Positions 1 to 8,410 of a stretch of 64,000 nt of DNA are shown piece by piece (positions within the stretch are counted from its first letter, which is position 1; every line of letters starts with the position of its first letter). The stretch covers positions 1 to 64,000 of the forward strand of contig NZ_JAAIKB010000013.1 in the NCBI RefSeq assembly GCF_011040385.1, in the 5' to 3' direction. This DNA comes from Falsiroseomonas algicola. Lineage in GTDB: Bacteria; Pseudomonadota; Alphaproteobacteria; Acetobacterales; Acetobacteraceae. Made by a program: the position numbers and the translations under genes. Under the pieces are notes generated by a model, which did no database searches, was not told the origin of the DNA, and saw nothing but the letters and a program-made list of their open reading frames with translations.

Positions 1-67
1 GAAAGGGCCGACCCCGGGCGGGGGCCGAAGGCCGCAAGGCCTGGGGTCTCCACCAGATCGGCCTCGT

Positions 68-100
68 CGGCGCTGGCCTGCCGGGAAATGGCCAGCGCCG
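68..100. terminator. 11-bp perfect inverted repeat at the left edge
   Basis: The arms cggcgctggcc (68-78) and ggccagcgccg (90-100) are perfectly complementary around an 11-nt loop. The hairpin is followed by aaacc on the + strand and no T run is seen. It could end a rightward gene lying left of the window, or be one of the intergenic palindromes common here. The first 134 bases hold no convincing gene. Confidence 0.35.
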
Positions 101-107
101 AAACCGT

Positions 108-126
108 GCCCCCCGTCGGGGGGGGC
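108..126 (-). terminator. GC hairpin downstream of the small secreted-protein gene
   Basis: A run of six C (109-114), loop gtc and a run of G (118-125) form a short, very stable stem just past the stop codon of the leftward gene at 135-404. On the minus strand it is followed by acggtttc. It is a probable but unproven terminator. Confidence 0.35.
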
Positions 127-134
127 GAAACAAC

Positions 135-404
135 TCAGCCCTGGCCGGCCGGCGCCGTCGCGGCGGGGCGGGCGCGGCGCTGGGCGGCGCGCTGGCCGGA
201 CTGGCGATGGCGGCGCTGGGCCGCGGCTTCGCGGCGCTGGCGGCGCTGCGCGCGGGTCTGGGTCTGGCCATCGCGGGCCGCGGCCACTTCCTGATAGGGC
301 GTGCCGTTGGGGGCGACGGGGCTGTTGGCGCTGGCAGGCGCCGTCAGCAGGACGGGAGCGGCGATGGCGGCGGCGGCGAGCAGCAGGCGAAGGGTCATGC
401 GCAT
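135..404 (-). CDS. Small secreted Arg/Gln-rich protein (89 aa), unknown function
   Basis: The N-terminus is a clear signal peptide: MRMTLRLLL, an Ala-rich hydrophobic core and a likely cleavage site after APASA near residue 26. The mature part of about 62 residues is strongly basic, with TRAQRRQRREAAAQRR and further Arg-Ala-Gln runs, so it is probably disordered. It may bind an acidic partner such as nucleic acid, envelope polymer or a metal chelate; nothing in the sequence picks one. The gene stands alone, with a G/C hairpin after the stop. I do not recognise a named family. High GC makes small open frames common, but the export signal at the very start argues for a real gene. Confidence 0.6.
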   Translation of the reverse strand: MRMTLRLLLAAAAIAAPVLLTAPASANSPVAPNGTPYQEVAAARDGQTQTRAQRRQRREAAAQRRHRQSGQRAAQRRARPAATAPAGQG

Positions 405-482
405 GGGTGCGTTCCTGAATCCGGGGCGGTTGGCTAGCGTCGCTGGCGCCCGGGGGGAAACGCCGTCGAGGTACCGCCAGGG

Positions 483-516
483 TGCGCCCCAGCCCCTGAC
501 GGGGCGATGGGGCGCA
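483..516 (-). terminator. Bipartite hairpin downstream of the DUF1489 gene
   Basis: Outer arms tgcgcccc (483-490) and ggggcgca (509-516) enclose inner arms gcccc (492-496) and ggggc (501-505), giving a stable hairpin. It lies 56 bp beyond the stop of the leftward gene at 572-997. The rest of 405-571 holds no gene and would include the promoter of the small secreted-protein gene. Confidence 0.4.
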
Positions 517-571
517 ACTGAAATCCACGTAATCCAAGACGCTTGGCGGATGTTCTTCGCGCGATGTCTCG

Positions 572-997
572 TCAGATGAGGCAGAGCGCCTCAAGCTCCC
601 GCCGCAGGGCGGGCGGCAGGGCCTCCAGGCCGGTCGCGGCGGCGCCGCCACGGGCGACGTCCGGCGGTGCGGCCGGCGGTTCCAGGTAGCGCCAGCCCTG
701 GAAGGGCTTCTGCGGCCGCGGCTCGACCAGGACCAGCTCCGGGTCCAGGACCAGGCCAGCACAGGCGGAGCCGTCATCCCACCGCTCCTCCCGGATATCG
801 ACCAGGCGCTGGCGCACGCGGATGAGGCCGGCCACGACCCAGTAGAGGGATCCGCCATCCAGCAATTCGGCCGCGCGCTTCGGCACCATGCGGGTCTGGT
901 GGCGCAGCGGCGGGTCGAGCGCGGCGCGGCGCGCCTGGTTGGCGGCAAGCTCCGCCACCTCCTTCGGGCCGACGCAGAGTTTCAGGAGATGCAGCAT
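572..997 (-). CDS. DUF1489 family protein (141 aa)
   Basis: The protein begins MLHLLKLCVGPKEV, which matches the start of the alphaproteobacterial DUF1489 family (usually about 140 residues). Later blocks also fit: HQTRMVPKRAAELLDGGSLY, VRQRLVDI and LVEPRPQKPFQGWRYL. The frame runs open further upstream, but the family start and length point to the ATG at 997. The role is unknown; the protein looks soluble, with no signal peptide or membrane segment. It is divergent from the TAXI gene across 122 bp that must hold both promoters. The family assignment rests on remembered sequence patterns. Confidence 0.85.
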   Translation of the reverse strand: MLHLLKLCVGPKEVAELAANQARRAALDPPLRHQTRMVPKRAAELLDGGSLYWVVAGLIRVRQRLVDIREERWDDGSACAGLVLDPELVLVEPRPQKPFQGWRYLEPPAAPPDVARGGAAATGLEALPPALRRELEALCLI

Positions 998-1119
998 GCG
1001 ACGGGCATGTGGCCGCCGGCCGAGTCCCTGCAAGCCCCGATCCGGCACGCGGGCTTGCCCCCGGGCGCGATCCCGCTGTAATGCGGGTGGCATACAAGCA
1101 ACAAAACGGAGGAAGCGTC

Positions 1120-2112
1120 ATGCGTCGCCGCCATATTCTTGCTGCCTCGGCCGCCGGTCTCGCCCTGCCCTGGATGGCCAGCCCCGGCTTCGCGCAGCCG
1201 CGCAACGCGTCCTGGCCGCGCGCGCTCACGATGGGCACGGCGGCGCCGGGCGGGACCTATGCCCTCTATGGCCCCGCCTGGGGGCAGATTGCGCAGGAAG
1301 CGACCGGGGTCGCCATTTCCTACCGCACCACGCAGGGGCCGAACCAGAACATCATCCTGGTCAACCGGCGGGAGGTGGAGCTGGGCATGGTGACCATGGG
1401 CGTCGCGCTGCAGGCCTGGAACGGCCAGGGCGACTGGACCCAGGGCAACCGCTTCCGCGACATCCGCGCGCTGTTTCCGATGTACGACACGCCCTTCCAC
1501 GGCATCGCGCTGAAGCGCAGCGGCATCACCGGCCATGCGCAGCTCGGCGGCCGGTCCGTCGGCGTCGGCCCGCGCGGCGGCACGCCGGGCACCTACTACC
1601 CGCAGATCCTCAACACGCTCGGCGTCCGGCCCTCCGCCGTGCGCTACGGTTCGGCCTCCGACCTGGTGGGCCAGATCCAGGACGGGCTGCTGGACTGCTT
1701 CCTCTTCGCCTCCGGCGTGCCGGTGCCGGCCTTCAGCGAGATCGAGGTGCAGGCGGACGTCAACTACCTCGACTTCACGGCGGATGAGGTGCGGCGGCTG
1801 ACCGCGCAATTCCCGGAGCTGTCGCCCGGCACGCTGCCCATGGGCACCTACCGCAAGCAGGAGAAGCCGCTCAGCATCGTCGGCATGTACAACTTCGCCA
1901 TCGGCCACCGCAGCCTGTCCGACGACCTGGCCTACGAGATCACCAAGGCGGTGCTGGGCCAGAATGCCCGCTTCCGCCAGGCGATCGCCGCGGCGTCGGA
2001 GACGCTGGCGGAGAACTGGACGAAGAACACCTTCCTGCCCTTCCATCCCGGCGCGGCACGCTACCTGCGCGAAGCCGGGCATGCGGTGCCGGACAACCTC
2101 GTGCAGTCATAG
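1120..2112 (+). CDS. TAXI family TRAP-type solute-binding protein (330 aa)
   Basis: Periplasmic substrate-binding protein of the TAXI type (Pfam NMT1_3-like), normally the receptor of a TRAP transporter for organic acids or similar anions. The N-terminus MRRRHILAASAAGLAL followed by ASPGFAQ is a signal peptide, with MRRR resembling a weak Tat-like start. The mature domain opens with LTMGTAAPGGTYALYGPAW, the glycine-rich TAXI signature, and continues with IILVNRREVELGMVTMGVAL. An ATG at 1009 in the same frame was rejected because 1120 has a good Shine-Dalgarno site (ggagg near 1109) and gives the signal peptide. No TRAP membrane subunit is nearby, so it is an orphan receptor here. Two hairpins close the unit. 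Confidence 0.88.
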   Translation: MRRRHILAASAAGLALPWMASPGFAQPRNASWPRALTMGTAAPGGTYALYGPAWGQIAQEATGVAISYRTTQGPNQNIILVNRREVELGMVTMGVALQAWNGQGDWTQGNRFRDIRALFPMYDTPFHGIALKRSGITGHAQLGGRSVGVGPRGGTPGTYYPQILNTLGVRPSAVRYGSASDLVGQIQDGLLDCFLFASGVPVPAFSEIEVQADVNYLDFTADEVRRLTAQFPELSPGTLPMGTYRKQEKPLSIVGMYNFAIGHRSLSDDLAYEITKAVLGQNARFRQAIAAASETLAENWTKNTFLPFHPGAARYLREAGHAVPDNLVQS

Positions 2113-2113
2113 A

Positions 2114-2151
2114 CCTCACACAACCGTGAGGCGGGCGGTCACAACCGCCCG
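2114..2151 (+). terminator. Two tandem hairpins ending the TAXI gene
   Basis: The first hairpin has arms cctcac (2114-2119) and gtgagg (2126-2131). The second has arms cgggcggt (2132-2139) and accgcccg (2144-2151) with loop caca, followed by tcgttcatt. They begin one base after the stop codon and separate the TAXI gene from the MCP gene. Confidence 0.6.
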
Positions 2152-2219
2152 TCGTTCATTGTCCGGCAAGGTGGGTTTGCGAATTTCCGGATATTCATTC
2201 ATCCGGAAGCTCGAAAAGA

Positions 2220-4538
2220 ATGCGACTGATCCCGGACTTCACCGTGGGCCGCAAACTTGCGGCCTCGGCGCTGCTGACCCTTGCCATGCTGGCGGTGCTG
2301 ACCGGCCTCGTGTGGCGCGCCACCACCGGCATCATCGGGGAGCAGGCCGCCTCGGCCGAAACCGAATCCGCCATGGACCGCCTGGATGAGGGCGAGTCGA
2401 CGCTGCGGGACGTCGCGGTGCTGGAACGCGACCTGCTGCTGCTGCACCAGGAAGCCGCGCAGGCCCCGGCCTGGACGCGCATCGCCACCGCCCTGGAACA
2501 GGGAAGACGCATCGTGCAGGAGGCCGGGCAGCGGCTGAACCGCCCGGAGATGACGGCGGCGATCCAGCGGCTCGATGGCGCGGCCGGCAGCTACGGCCAG
2601 GCGCTGGAACAGGTGGCGCGGCTGCGCCTGCAGATGATCCAGGCCCGGGACAACGAGCTTTTCCCGCGCAGCGGCGAATATGACAGCCTATTCGAGGCGG
2701 TGGCCGCGGCGATTGGCTTCGACGTCCCGGCCGACCAGCAGGACGACGCCCGCCAGCGCCTGATGACGGTGCACGCGGCGGTGAACGACACGCGCATCGG
2801 CATCCAGCGCCTGCTGGCGACCGGGGAGGAGGAGCAGGTGCGCCGCATCCGCCGCGGCATCGCGCAGAGCCGCGTGCATGGCCGCGGCCTCGCTTCCATC
2901 GAGGCGCCGCCCCGGGTGAAGGAGGACATCAACCGGCTGATGGAGCGCGCGCTGGCGGTCGGCGAGGCGTCGAACAAGATCCTGGTGGCGGGCGAGGAGA
3001 TCGCGAAGCTGCGGCGGGAGCAGGTGGAGCCCGCGCGGGCTGCGATGCGGGAGGCGATCGGCGCGGTCGGCGAGGTGGCGCTTCGCATCTCCGCGACCCA
3101 GCGCGCCGCCGTGGCGGAGGAAGCGGAGGGCGCGCGCCAGGGCACGATCTGGGCGGCGATGGCCATCGCCGTGGTCCTGGTCCTGTCCGGCCTGCTGCTG
3201 GCCCGCGTGATCGGCACGCCGCTCCGCCGCCTGTCCGGCGTGATGCGCCGCATCGCCGATGGCGACGCCAGCATCGCCGTGCCGCACCGCAACCGGCATG
3301 ACGAGATCGGCGCGATCGCGGAAGCGCTGGAGACGCTGCGCGTGACCACCGGCCGCGCCTTCGCCCAGCAGCAGATGATCGAGCAGCTGCCGACCGCGGT
3401 GATGTCCGCCGATCCCAACAATGATTTCCGCATGACCTACATGAATGCGGAGACGAAGGCGCTGGTGGAGCGTCTCCGCCACCTGATGCCGACCGACGCG
3501 GATGGCATGATCGGCCAGTCCATCGACATCTTCCACAAGGACCCCAACCACCAGCGCGCGATCCTGTCCGACCCGTCCCGCCTGCCGCATACCTCCCGCA
3601 TCATGCTGGGGAACGAGGTGATCGAGCTGCGGATCTCCGCCATCCGCGATGCCGCCGGCAACTACACCGCCACCATGCTGTGCTGGAACATCGCGACGGA
3701 GAAGGTGCGCCTGGCCGATACCTTCGAGACGGAAGTGGGCAACGTGGTCGGCGCGGTGGCGGAATCCGCGCAGCGCCTGCGGCAATCCGCGGTCGGGCTC
3801 AGCGCCTCGGCCGAGACCTCGGGCACGGAGGCGGCGGCGGTGGCCGCGGCGGGCGGGCGCGCCCAGGCCGATGTGCAGGCCGTGGCCGCGGCGGCGGAGG
3901 AGATGGCGGCCTCGGTCACGGAAATCTCCCGCCAGGTGGCGGAAGCCGCCAGCGTGGCGAGCCAGGCGGTGGCGGAGACCCGCGCCACCGACGCCACCGT
4001 GCAGGGGCTGGCGGAAGCCGCCGCCCGCATCGGCGACGTGGTGCGGCTGATCGGCGACATCGCCGGCCAGACCAACCTGCTGGCGCTGAATGCCACGATC
4101 GAGGCCGCGCGCGCCGGCGATGCCGGCAAGGGCTTCGCGGTGGTGGCGAGCGAGGTGAAGACGCTGGCCGGCCAGACCGCCCGCGCGACGGAGGAGATCG
4201 GCCAGCAGATCGGCCAGATGCAGGCCGCCACCAGCCAGGCCGTCGCCGCCATCCGCGGCATCGGCACGACCGTGGAACGCACCAGCGAGATCGCGACGGC
4301 CATCGCCGCCGCGGTGGAGGAACAGGGCGCCGCGACGCAGGAGATCGCCCGCAGCGCCGCCCAGGTGGCGGAAGCCACCCAGACGGTCGCGACGGGGATC
4401 GAGGGCATCCGCGGCGCGGCGAATGCCACCGGCGGCGCCGCCACCGCGGTCCGCGACGACAGCGGCGCGCTGGCCAGCCAGGCGGAACTGCTGCGCGCCA
4501 AGACCGACGGCTTCCTGCGGGCCGTCCGCGCCCTGTAA
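2220..4538 (+). CDS. Methyl-accepting chemotaxis protein with a cytoplasmic PAS domain (772 aa)
   Basis: Inner-membrane chemoreceptor signalling to CheA/CheW. TM1 is at about residues 12-31 and TM2 at about 309-331, with a long, mostly helical periplasmic region between them. HAMP follows at about 330-380. At about 385-495 is a PAS-like domain ([15 protein letters not shown] ... [18 protein letters not shown]), then the MCP signalling domain with its tip at about 613-643 ([20 protein letters not shown]). A PAS between HAMP and the signalling domain suggests a second, cytoplasmic input such as redox or a small ligand. The ATG at 2220 has only weak ribosome-site bases (aaaagaa). No che genes are in the window. 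The signalling core is nearly identical to the second MCP at 29928. Confidence 0.93.
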   Translation: MRLIPDFTVGRKLAASALLTLAMLAVLTGLVWRATTGIIGEQAASAETESAMDRLDEGESTLRDVAVLERDLLLLHQEAAQAPAWTRIATALEQGRRIVQEAGQRLNRPEMTAAIQRLDGAAGSYGQALEQVARLRLQMIQARDNELFPRSGEYDSLFEAVAAAIGFDVPADQQDDARQRLMTVHAAVNDTRIGIQRLLATGEEEQVRRIRRGIAQSRVHGRGLASIEAPPRVKEDINRLMERALAVGEASNKILVAGEEIAKLRREQVEPARAAMREAIGAVGEVALRISATQRAAVAEEAEGARQGTIWAAMAIAVVLVLSGLLLARVIGTPLRRLSGVMRRIADGDASIAVPHRNRHDEIGAIAEALETLRVTTGRAFAQQQMIEQLPTAVMSADPNNDFRMTYMNAETKALVERLRHLMPTDADGMIGQSIDIFHKDPNHQRAILSDPSRLPHTSRIMLGNEVIELRISAIRDAAGNYTATMLCWNIATEKVRLADTFETEVGNVVGAVAESAQRLRQSAVGLSASAETSGTEAAAVAAAGGRAQADVQAVAAAAEEMAASVTEISRQVAEAASVASQAVAETRATDATVQGLAEAAARIGDVVRLIGDIAGQTNLLALNATIEAARAGDAGKGFAVVASEVKTLAGQTARATEEIGQQIGQMQAATSQAVAAIRGIGTTVERTSEIATAIAAAVEEQGAATQEIARSAAQVAEATQTVATGIEGIRGAANATGGAATAVRDDSGALASQAELLRAKTDGFLRAVRAL

Positions 4539-4600
4539 TACCAGCGGACCGGCCTGTTGGCCGGTCCGAGCGCCCGAATGGGCGCCGCCGCTTATGCGTC

Positions 4601-4685
4601 ACGCCGCAGGCGTGCCTTTGGCACGACGAAGCCAAGGAAACCGGAGGTTTCCGCGCCACGCCGCAGGCGTGCCTTCGGCACGACG
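4601..4685. repeat. REP-like pair of 28-bp repeats with internal hairpins
   Basis: A 28-bp unit occurs at 4601-4628 and 4658-4685, differing at one base. Each copy contains two mini-hairpins: cgcc-gca-ggcg, and gtgcc-ttt (or ttc)-ggcac. Between them is a third palindrome, ggaaacc-gga-ggtttcc (about 4637-4653). The 4539-4816 interval has no gene; it ends the MCP unit and precedes the Asd-like gene. The unit looks like an interspersed palindromic repeat rather than CRISPR. Confidence 0.6.
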
Positions 4686-4816
4686 CGTCTGAGGGGGCCT
4701 TGAGCGGTCACGCGAAAAGGCCGTTGGAATAGCCCGACGCGGAAGGCGGCCTCTGCTTGCCCCCTTCCGCCTGAGCGCCTAAGCCGCCCCTCCCCTTCCA
4801 AGGCAGGAGCGGCAGC

Positions 4817-5839
4817 ATGGGCATGAAGGTCGCGGTCGTCGGCGCCACCGGCGCGGTGGGGCGGGAGATCCTCAAGACACTCGCGGAACGGTCCTTCCCG
4901 GCGGATGAGGTCGTGGCGCTCAGCGCCGGGCGCGGCGGCGGGCAGGAAGTCTCCTACGGCGAGGACGCGGTGCTGAAGGTCCGCGGCCTGGAGGGCCACG
5001 ACTTCTCCGACACCGACCTTGCCTTCTTCGCGGCCGGCGCCGCCGCCAGCCAGGTGCATGCGACGCGCGCCGCCGGCCAGGGCTGCATCGTGATCGACGA
5101 CACCAGCGCCTTCCGCATGGAGCCCGACGTGCCGCTGGTGGTGCCGGAGGTGAACGCCAATGCGCTGACCCGCTTCCGCAAGCGGCGCATCATCGGCAAT
5201 CCGAGCCCCGGCAGCATCCAGATGGCGGTCGCGCTGAAGCCGCTGCACGACATCGGCAAGGCGCGGCGCGTGGCGGTCTCCACCTACCAGTCGGTCTCCG
5301 GCGCGGGGCGGGAGGGGATGGATGAGCTCTGGACGCAGACGCGCGGCGTCTATGTGAACGAGACGCCGCCCGCCGAGCAGTTCCCGAAGCAGATCGCCTT
5401 CAACTGCATCCCGCATGTCGGCGACTTCATGGATGACGGCGCGACGCGGGAGGAATGGGCCCTGGCCGCCGAGGCGCGGAAGGTGCTGGACCCCGACATC
5501 GCCGTGGTGGCAACCTGCGTGCGCGTGCCGGTCTTCATCGGCAATGCCCAGGCCGTGCATGTTGCCTTCGAGCGCCCGGTGACGGAAGCCGATGCCCGCA
5601 ACGCGCTGCGGGAGGCGCCGGGCGTCATCGTGCTCGACCGGCGGGAGGATGGCGGCTACGCGACGGCGGCCGAGACCTCGGGCGAGGATGCCGTCTATGT
5701 CAGCCGGCTCCGCCGCGACCTGACGGTGCCGCATGGGCTGGCCTTCTGGAGCGTGACGGACAACCTCCGCAAGGGATCGGCGCTGAACGCGGTGCAGATC
5801 GCGGAGGAACTGGTGGCGCGGAAGCTGGTGGGGGAGTAG
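4817..5839 (+). CDS. Aspartate-semialdehyde dehydrogenase paralogue lacking catalytic Cys and His (340 aa)
   Basis: Full-length member of the Asd family. The dinucleotide-binding start VAVVGATGAVGREILKTLAE, the PDVPLVVPEVNANAL block, STYQSVSGAG, CVRVPVFIG and DNLRKGSALNAVQIAE are all present, and the length matches bacterial Asd. Key residues differ. The catalytic motif NPNCST is NPSPGS here, so residue 131 (codon ccc, 5207-5209) is Pro instead of the nucleophilic Cys. The catalytic His of GHSE is Asn243 (codon aat, 5543-5545). Gln158 and Arg236 are kept. It therefore should not make aspartate semialdehyde, and a true asd should lie elsewhere. USG-1-type Asd homologues are a likely precedent. 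The frame is intact across both changes. Start: ATG with gcaggagc upstream; an internal ATG two codons on is possible. Confidence 0.88.
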   Translation: MGMKVAVVGATGAVGREILKTLAERSFPADEVVALSAGRGGGQEVSYGEDAVLKVRGLEGHDFSDTDLAFFAAGAAASQVHATRAAGQGCIVIDDTSAFRMEPDVPLVVPEVNANALTRFRKRRIIGNPSPGSIQMAVALKPLHDIGKARRVAVSTYQSVSGAGREGMDELWTQTRGVYVNETPPAEQFPKQIAFNCIPHVGDFMDDGATREEWALAAEARKVLDPDIAVVATCVRVPVFIGNAQAVHVAFERPVTEADARNALREAPGVIVLDRREDGGYATAAETSGEDAVYVSRLRRDLTVPHGLAFWSVTDNLRKGSALNAVQIAEELVARKLVGE

Positions 5840-5867
5840 GGCGCGACCCTTCCGGGCCGTGGGACTC

Positions 5868-6431
5868 TCAGGCGCGGTAGAACAGCACCCGTCCCGCAGG
5901 CAGGACCTGCTGCATGAAGTCGAAGTCGCGGATGTTCCGGGTCAGCACCGTATGCCCGTTCTCCAGCGCATGCAGGTAGATCGCCGCGTCGTTGATGGCG
6001 TGCAGGGCCTGATGGGGCTGGAACCCGCCCAGGCGGTGCACCAGGCCGGCCATGATTCCGGCCTCCAGCATCGTGCCGGGGGCCACGCCCTCCACCCGAT
6101 GCGGCGGGATGTCGTCGATGGCTCCGGCAAGCTCGGCGAGCACGGCCGCGGTGCCGGGCGCCCTGGGATCGAGCTTCCCGAACCAGTTCGTGAGTTCCGC
6201 GAGCACGACCGACAGGTGGAACAAAGGCCGCGCCGCCAGCAGGGCATCGACCTCCGGCGGCGTGGTGCCGCTCAGCACATCAAGGTAGACGGTCGTGTCC
6301 AGCAGGACCGGGGATCCGACCGCGTCGCCCGGACCGACGAAAGTCAGCTGCGCATCCGCGCGCCGCGCCAGCTGGCCGGTCCTGCCCTGCGGCCGGAGGC
6401 GCCGCAACGACCGACGCAGGTCAATCCTCAA
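5868..6431 (-). CDS. PIN-domain (VapC-like) toxin (187 aa)
   Basis: Putative ribonuclease toxin. PIN-type acidic residues are visible in VLLDTTVYLDVLSG, VVLAELTNWFG, INDAAIYLHAL and LTRNIRDFDFM, which suit a metal-dependent RNase site. An N-terminal extension of about 45 residues precedes the PIN core. The frame runs open to an ATG at 6491, which would overlap the antitoxin by 71 nt. I prefer the TTG at 6431 (start of MRIDLRRSLRRLRPQG): it gives the more typical short overlap (11 nt) and has gaaggg upstream. Translational coupling to the antitoxin is likely. The gene is convergent with the Asd-like gene. The toxin role is inferred from domain and gene pair. Confidence 0.75.
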   Translation of the reverse strand: MRIDLRRSLRRLRPQGRTGQLARRADAQLTFVGPGDAVGSPVLLDTTVYLDVLSGTTPPEVDALLAARPLFHLSVVLAELTNWFGKLDPRAPGTAAVLAELAGAIDDIPPHRVEGVAPGTMLEAGIMAGLVHRLGGFQPHQALHAINDAAIYLHALENGHTVLTRNIRDFDFMQQVLPAGRVLFYRA

Positions 6432-6702
6432 CGGTGAGGATGCCCTTCGCCACGCGCCCCTTCCGGGCGAGCAGGCGACTGCCGAAATCATCCTCCATCG
6501 CGACCTTGATCAGGGCGTAGGTCAGGAGCTCCGTCGGCTCCGTGATGCCGGCCCGGCGCTGCGCCTCGGCGACCAGGTGGTCCGGAAACCGCCCGGCGAG
6601 CTGCCTGGATTTGGGTCCGGCAAGCAGCCCGGCCTCGTCCGCCGCCTTCTTCAGCCGCGCCCGCCGGCGCTCGCCGAGCGAGCCTTCCGCGATGTCGGCC
6701 AT
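6421..6702 (-). CDS. Probable antitoxin of the PIN toxin (93 aa)
   Basis: Small gene directly upstream of, and overlapping, the PIN-domain gene, as expected for an antitoxin. The N-terminus is basic and helical (GERRRARLKKAADEAG), and the C-terminal half (AMEDDFGSRLLARKGRVAKG) is the likely toxin-binding tail. I see no clear ribbon-helix-helix or AbrB signature, so the DNA-binding class is uncertain. The ATG at 6702 has cgggaggc upstream. Palindromes in the promoter at 6728-6760 fit autorepression by the toxin-antitoxin complex. Confidence 0.68.
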   Translation of the reverse strand: MADIAEGSLGERRRARLKKAADEAGLLAGPKSRQLAGRFPDHLVAEAQRRAGITEPTELLTYALIKVAMEDDFGSRLLARKGRVAKGILTVED

Positions 6703-6727
6703 GCAGTGCCTCCCGATCCGGTGACGT

Positions 6728-6760
6728 CAAACGAAATCGGATTTCTGTTTGACAAGTCAA
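6728..6760 (-). promoter_or_regulatory. Putative promoter/operator of the toxin-antitoxin pair
   Basis: AT-rich for this genome. It holds a near-perfect inverted repeat, caaacgaaat/atttctgtttg (6728-6751), and a second palindrome, ttgac-aa-gtcaa (6749-6760), which on the minus strand also reads as a -35 like ttgact. It lies about 26-58 bp upstream of the antitoxin ATG, where autoregulatory complexes bind. No strong -10 is seen. Confidence 0.45.
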
Positions 6761-6786
6761 GGCTGGCCGCACGGCCGGCCAGCGCC

Positions 6787-8043
6787 CTACCCGCCCCGGA
6801 ACATCGCCGCCACTTCGCGCGCCATCCAGGGCGCGGTCGAGAACTTGCCGCTATCCACGGACACGTAGCGGCCGCTGCGGCGGATGCCGAAGCGGTCGCG
6901 GCGGTGCAGGCCGGCAGTAGGGTCGTCGAGCCGCCCACGGCCCTGGGCCACCACCCAGCTGCCCTGCAGGTCCATCTGCGCCGCGCCATCGGCCACCTGG
7001 CGCACCGCCGGCACATGCTCCGCCAGCCCGTCCAGGATGCGCGCCTTCAGCGCGGCACGCCCAGCCTCGTCCAGCGCCGGCAGGGGTGGCGGCGCGGGAT
7101 CCTCCCCCACCGCGACCAGGCCGGCGGGGTACCAGGAGAGGTAGAAATCCCGGTCGCCATAGGCCTTCACGTCGCCAAAGGGCCCGGTGCCGATCAGCGC
7201 ATTGGGCTGCGCCACCGGGCGCTCCGTATGGACGAAAAGCGCGTAGCGGTAGCGATGGGTCAGCTCCGGCGCCGGCGCCAGCCCGATGCCCTGGTCGATG
7301 ACGCTGCGGCCTTCCCAGAGCGCATTCACCACGATGGTGAAGGGCCCGTCCTCCCCGCCATCGGTCCGGACCTGGAAGGGGCCATCGAGCCCCGTCGCCT
7401 CCGCCGATGGCCGGACAGAGACGACGCGGTGGCCGAGGCGCTGCTCGATCCGCGGTTCCGCCGCCAGCGCCGCGATGTAGCGCCGCGCGACCCAGCGGGA
7501 GGAGACGCTGCGTTCCGGCAGGCGCCAGCCGCCGAGGATGGCGCCGCCCTCGGTAGCCACCGCGGCCATCTCGGCGGGCGTCAGCGGCGTGACACCCCGC
7601 AGCGCGGCATCGTCCCAGTAGCGGCCGGCATCGGGATGGCGCCGCACCAGCTCCGAGACGCGGCGGAAATAGGCTTCGACCCCGTCCTGCTGCACGACCG
7701 AATCGCGGTGCAGCAGGAAGACCTCGTCCCGCGCCGTGGTGGCGCCGGCGATGGACCCGCCGAGCAGTTCCTCCACGATGTCGCGGAACAGCAGCCCGCC
7801 CGTCAGCAGCTGGCGCGCGGTGCCGAGGCTGGGGTCGGCGGCGTAGAGGTAGCCGAGGTGGAGCTTGCCGTCGTTCCAGCCGCTCGATCCCTCGAAGGGT
7901 TTCGCCGCCTGGTCGAACAGGGTCACGTCATAGCCCTGGCGCGCCATGAACAGCGCGGTCGAGCAGCCCATGATGCCCGCCCCGAGCACCGCCACCTTGC
8001 CTGTTGCCCGCCTGCCGCGGCGCCGAGACGTCTCCATCAACAT
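6787..8043 (-). CDS. FAD-dependent oxidoreductase, DAO family (418 aa)
   Basis: The N-terminal Rossmann motif VAVLGAGIMGCSTALFMAR (about residues 17-35), followed by an acidic strand end (VTLFDQA), is the FAD-binding signature of the D-amino-acid oxidase/GlyA-type family. The next block, SSGWNDGKLHLGYLYAADPS, resembles the substrate-proximal region of such enzymes. The C-terminus has GRYVSVDSGKFSTAPWMA, where the FAD-contacting end of the fold usually lies. No signal peptide is seen. The frame is open well upstream; starts at 8043 or 8037 (MLMETS) fit the Rossmann position, though no strong ribosome site is seen. The substrate is unknown and the gene stands alone. Confidence 0.82.
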   Translation of the reverse strand: MLMETSRRRGRRATGKVAVLGAGIMGCSTALFMARQGYDVTLFDQAAKPFEGSSGWNDGKLHLGYLYAADPSLGTARQLLTGGLLFRDIVEELLGGSIAGATTARDEVFLLHRDSVVQQDGVEAYFRRVSELVRRHPDAGRYWDDAALRGVTPLTPAEMAAVATEGGAILGGWRLPERSVSSRWVARRYIAALAAEPRIEQRLGHRVVSVRPSAEATGLDGPFQVRTDGGEDGPFTIVVNALWEGRSVIDQGIGLAPAPELTHRYRYALFVHTERPVAQPNALIGTGPFGDVKAYGDRDFYLSWYPAGLVAVGEDPAPPPLPALDEAGRAALKARILDGLAEHVPAVRQVADGAAQMDLQGSWVVAQGRGRLDDPTAGLHRRDRFGIRRSGRYVSVDSGKFSTAPWMAREVAAMFRGG

Positions 8044-8150
8044 GACGGTAGGCGGGCCGGTCGGGATCGGCAAGGAACCCGGGCGCGCGCGCGCAATACG
8101 ACCAGGAGATTCAACGGAATCGAACGCAGGCGACCCTTCCCGACAGATCC

Positions 8151-8366
8151 TCAGAAGAACAGCCGGAGGATGGCGCCGAGCGCCGCGCCGCCGGTCAGCA
8201 GCTTGTGCAGCACCTCCAGCGCGCGGGTGAAGCGCGGAACGGCCGCGGGCGGCGGGGTGCCAGGGCGCGCGGGGCCGCTGCCGCTTGCGCCAGCGTTGTC
8301 CGGGCAGGGATCGGCCGGGCGACGGGGGGCGAAGCGCGGCAGCGTGCGGGGCTCGGGCTTGCGCAT
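8151..8366 (-). CDS. Possible small protein with hydrophobic C-terminus (71 aa)
   Basis: A short frame beginning MRKPEPRTLPRFAPRRP, Pro/Ala-rich in the middle, and ending in an amphipathic then hydrophobic tail (LEVLHKLLTGGAALGAIL). No family was recognised and the ribosome site is weak. It sits between the oxidoreductase and the sdh promoter, where 8044-8150 and 8367-8564 hold nothing else that codes. The change from polar to membrane-like sequence is the main support. It could be a chance frame. Confidence 0.35.
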   Translation of the reverse strand: MRKPEPRTLPRFAPRRPADPCPDNAGASGSGPARPGTPPPAAVPRFTRALEVLHKLLTGGAALGAILRLFF

Positions 8367-8410
8367 GGCGAAGGATAACATTCCTATCGCCCTGATGCAC
8401 GATTCGCCGC

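Noticed and set aside
1009-1119. N-terminal extension of the TAXI protein from the ATG at 1009
   Set aside because: It would hide the signal peptide and overlap the divergent promoter region; the ATG at 1120 has a good ribosome site.
4601-4685. CRISPR repeat pair
   Set aside because: Only two copies, with a palindromic insert between them; fits a REP-type repeat.
5201-5212. Sequencing error or frameshift explaining the lost Cys in the Asd-like gene
   Set aside because: The reading frame is intact on both sides and several neighbouring codons differ; a second independent catalytic change occurs at 5543.
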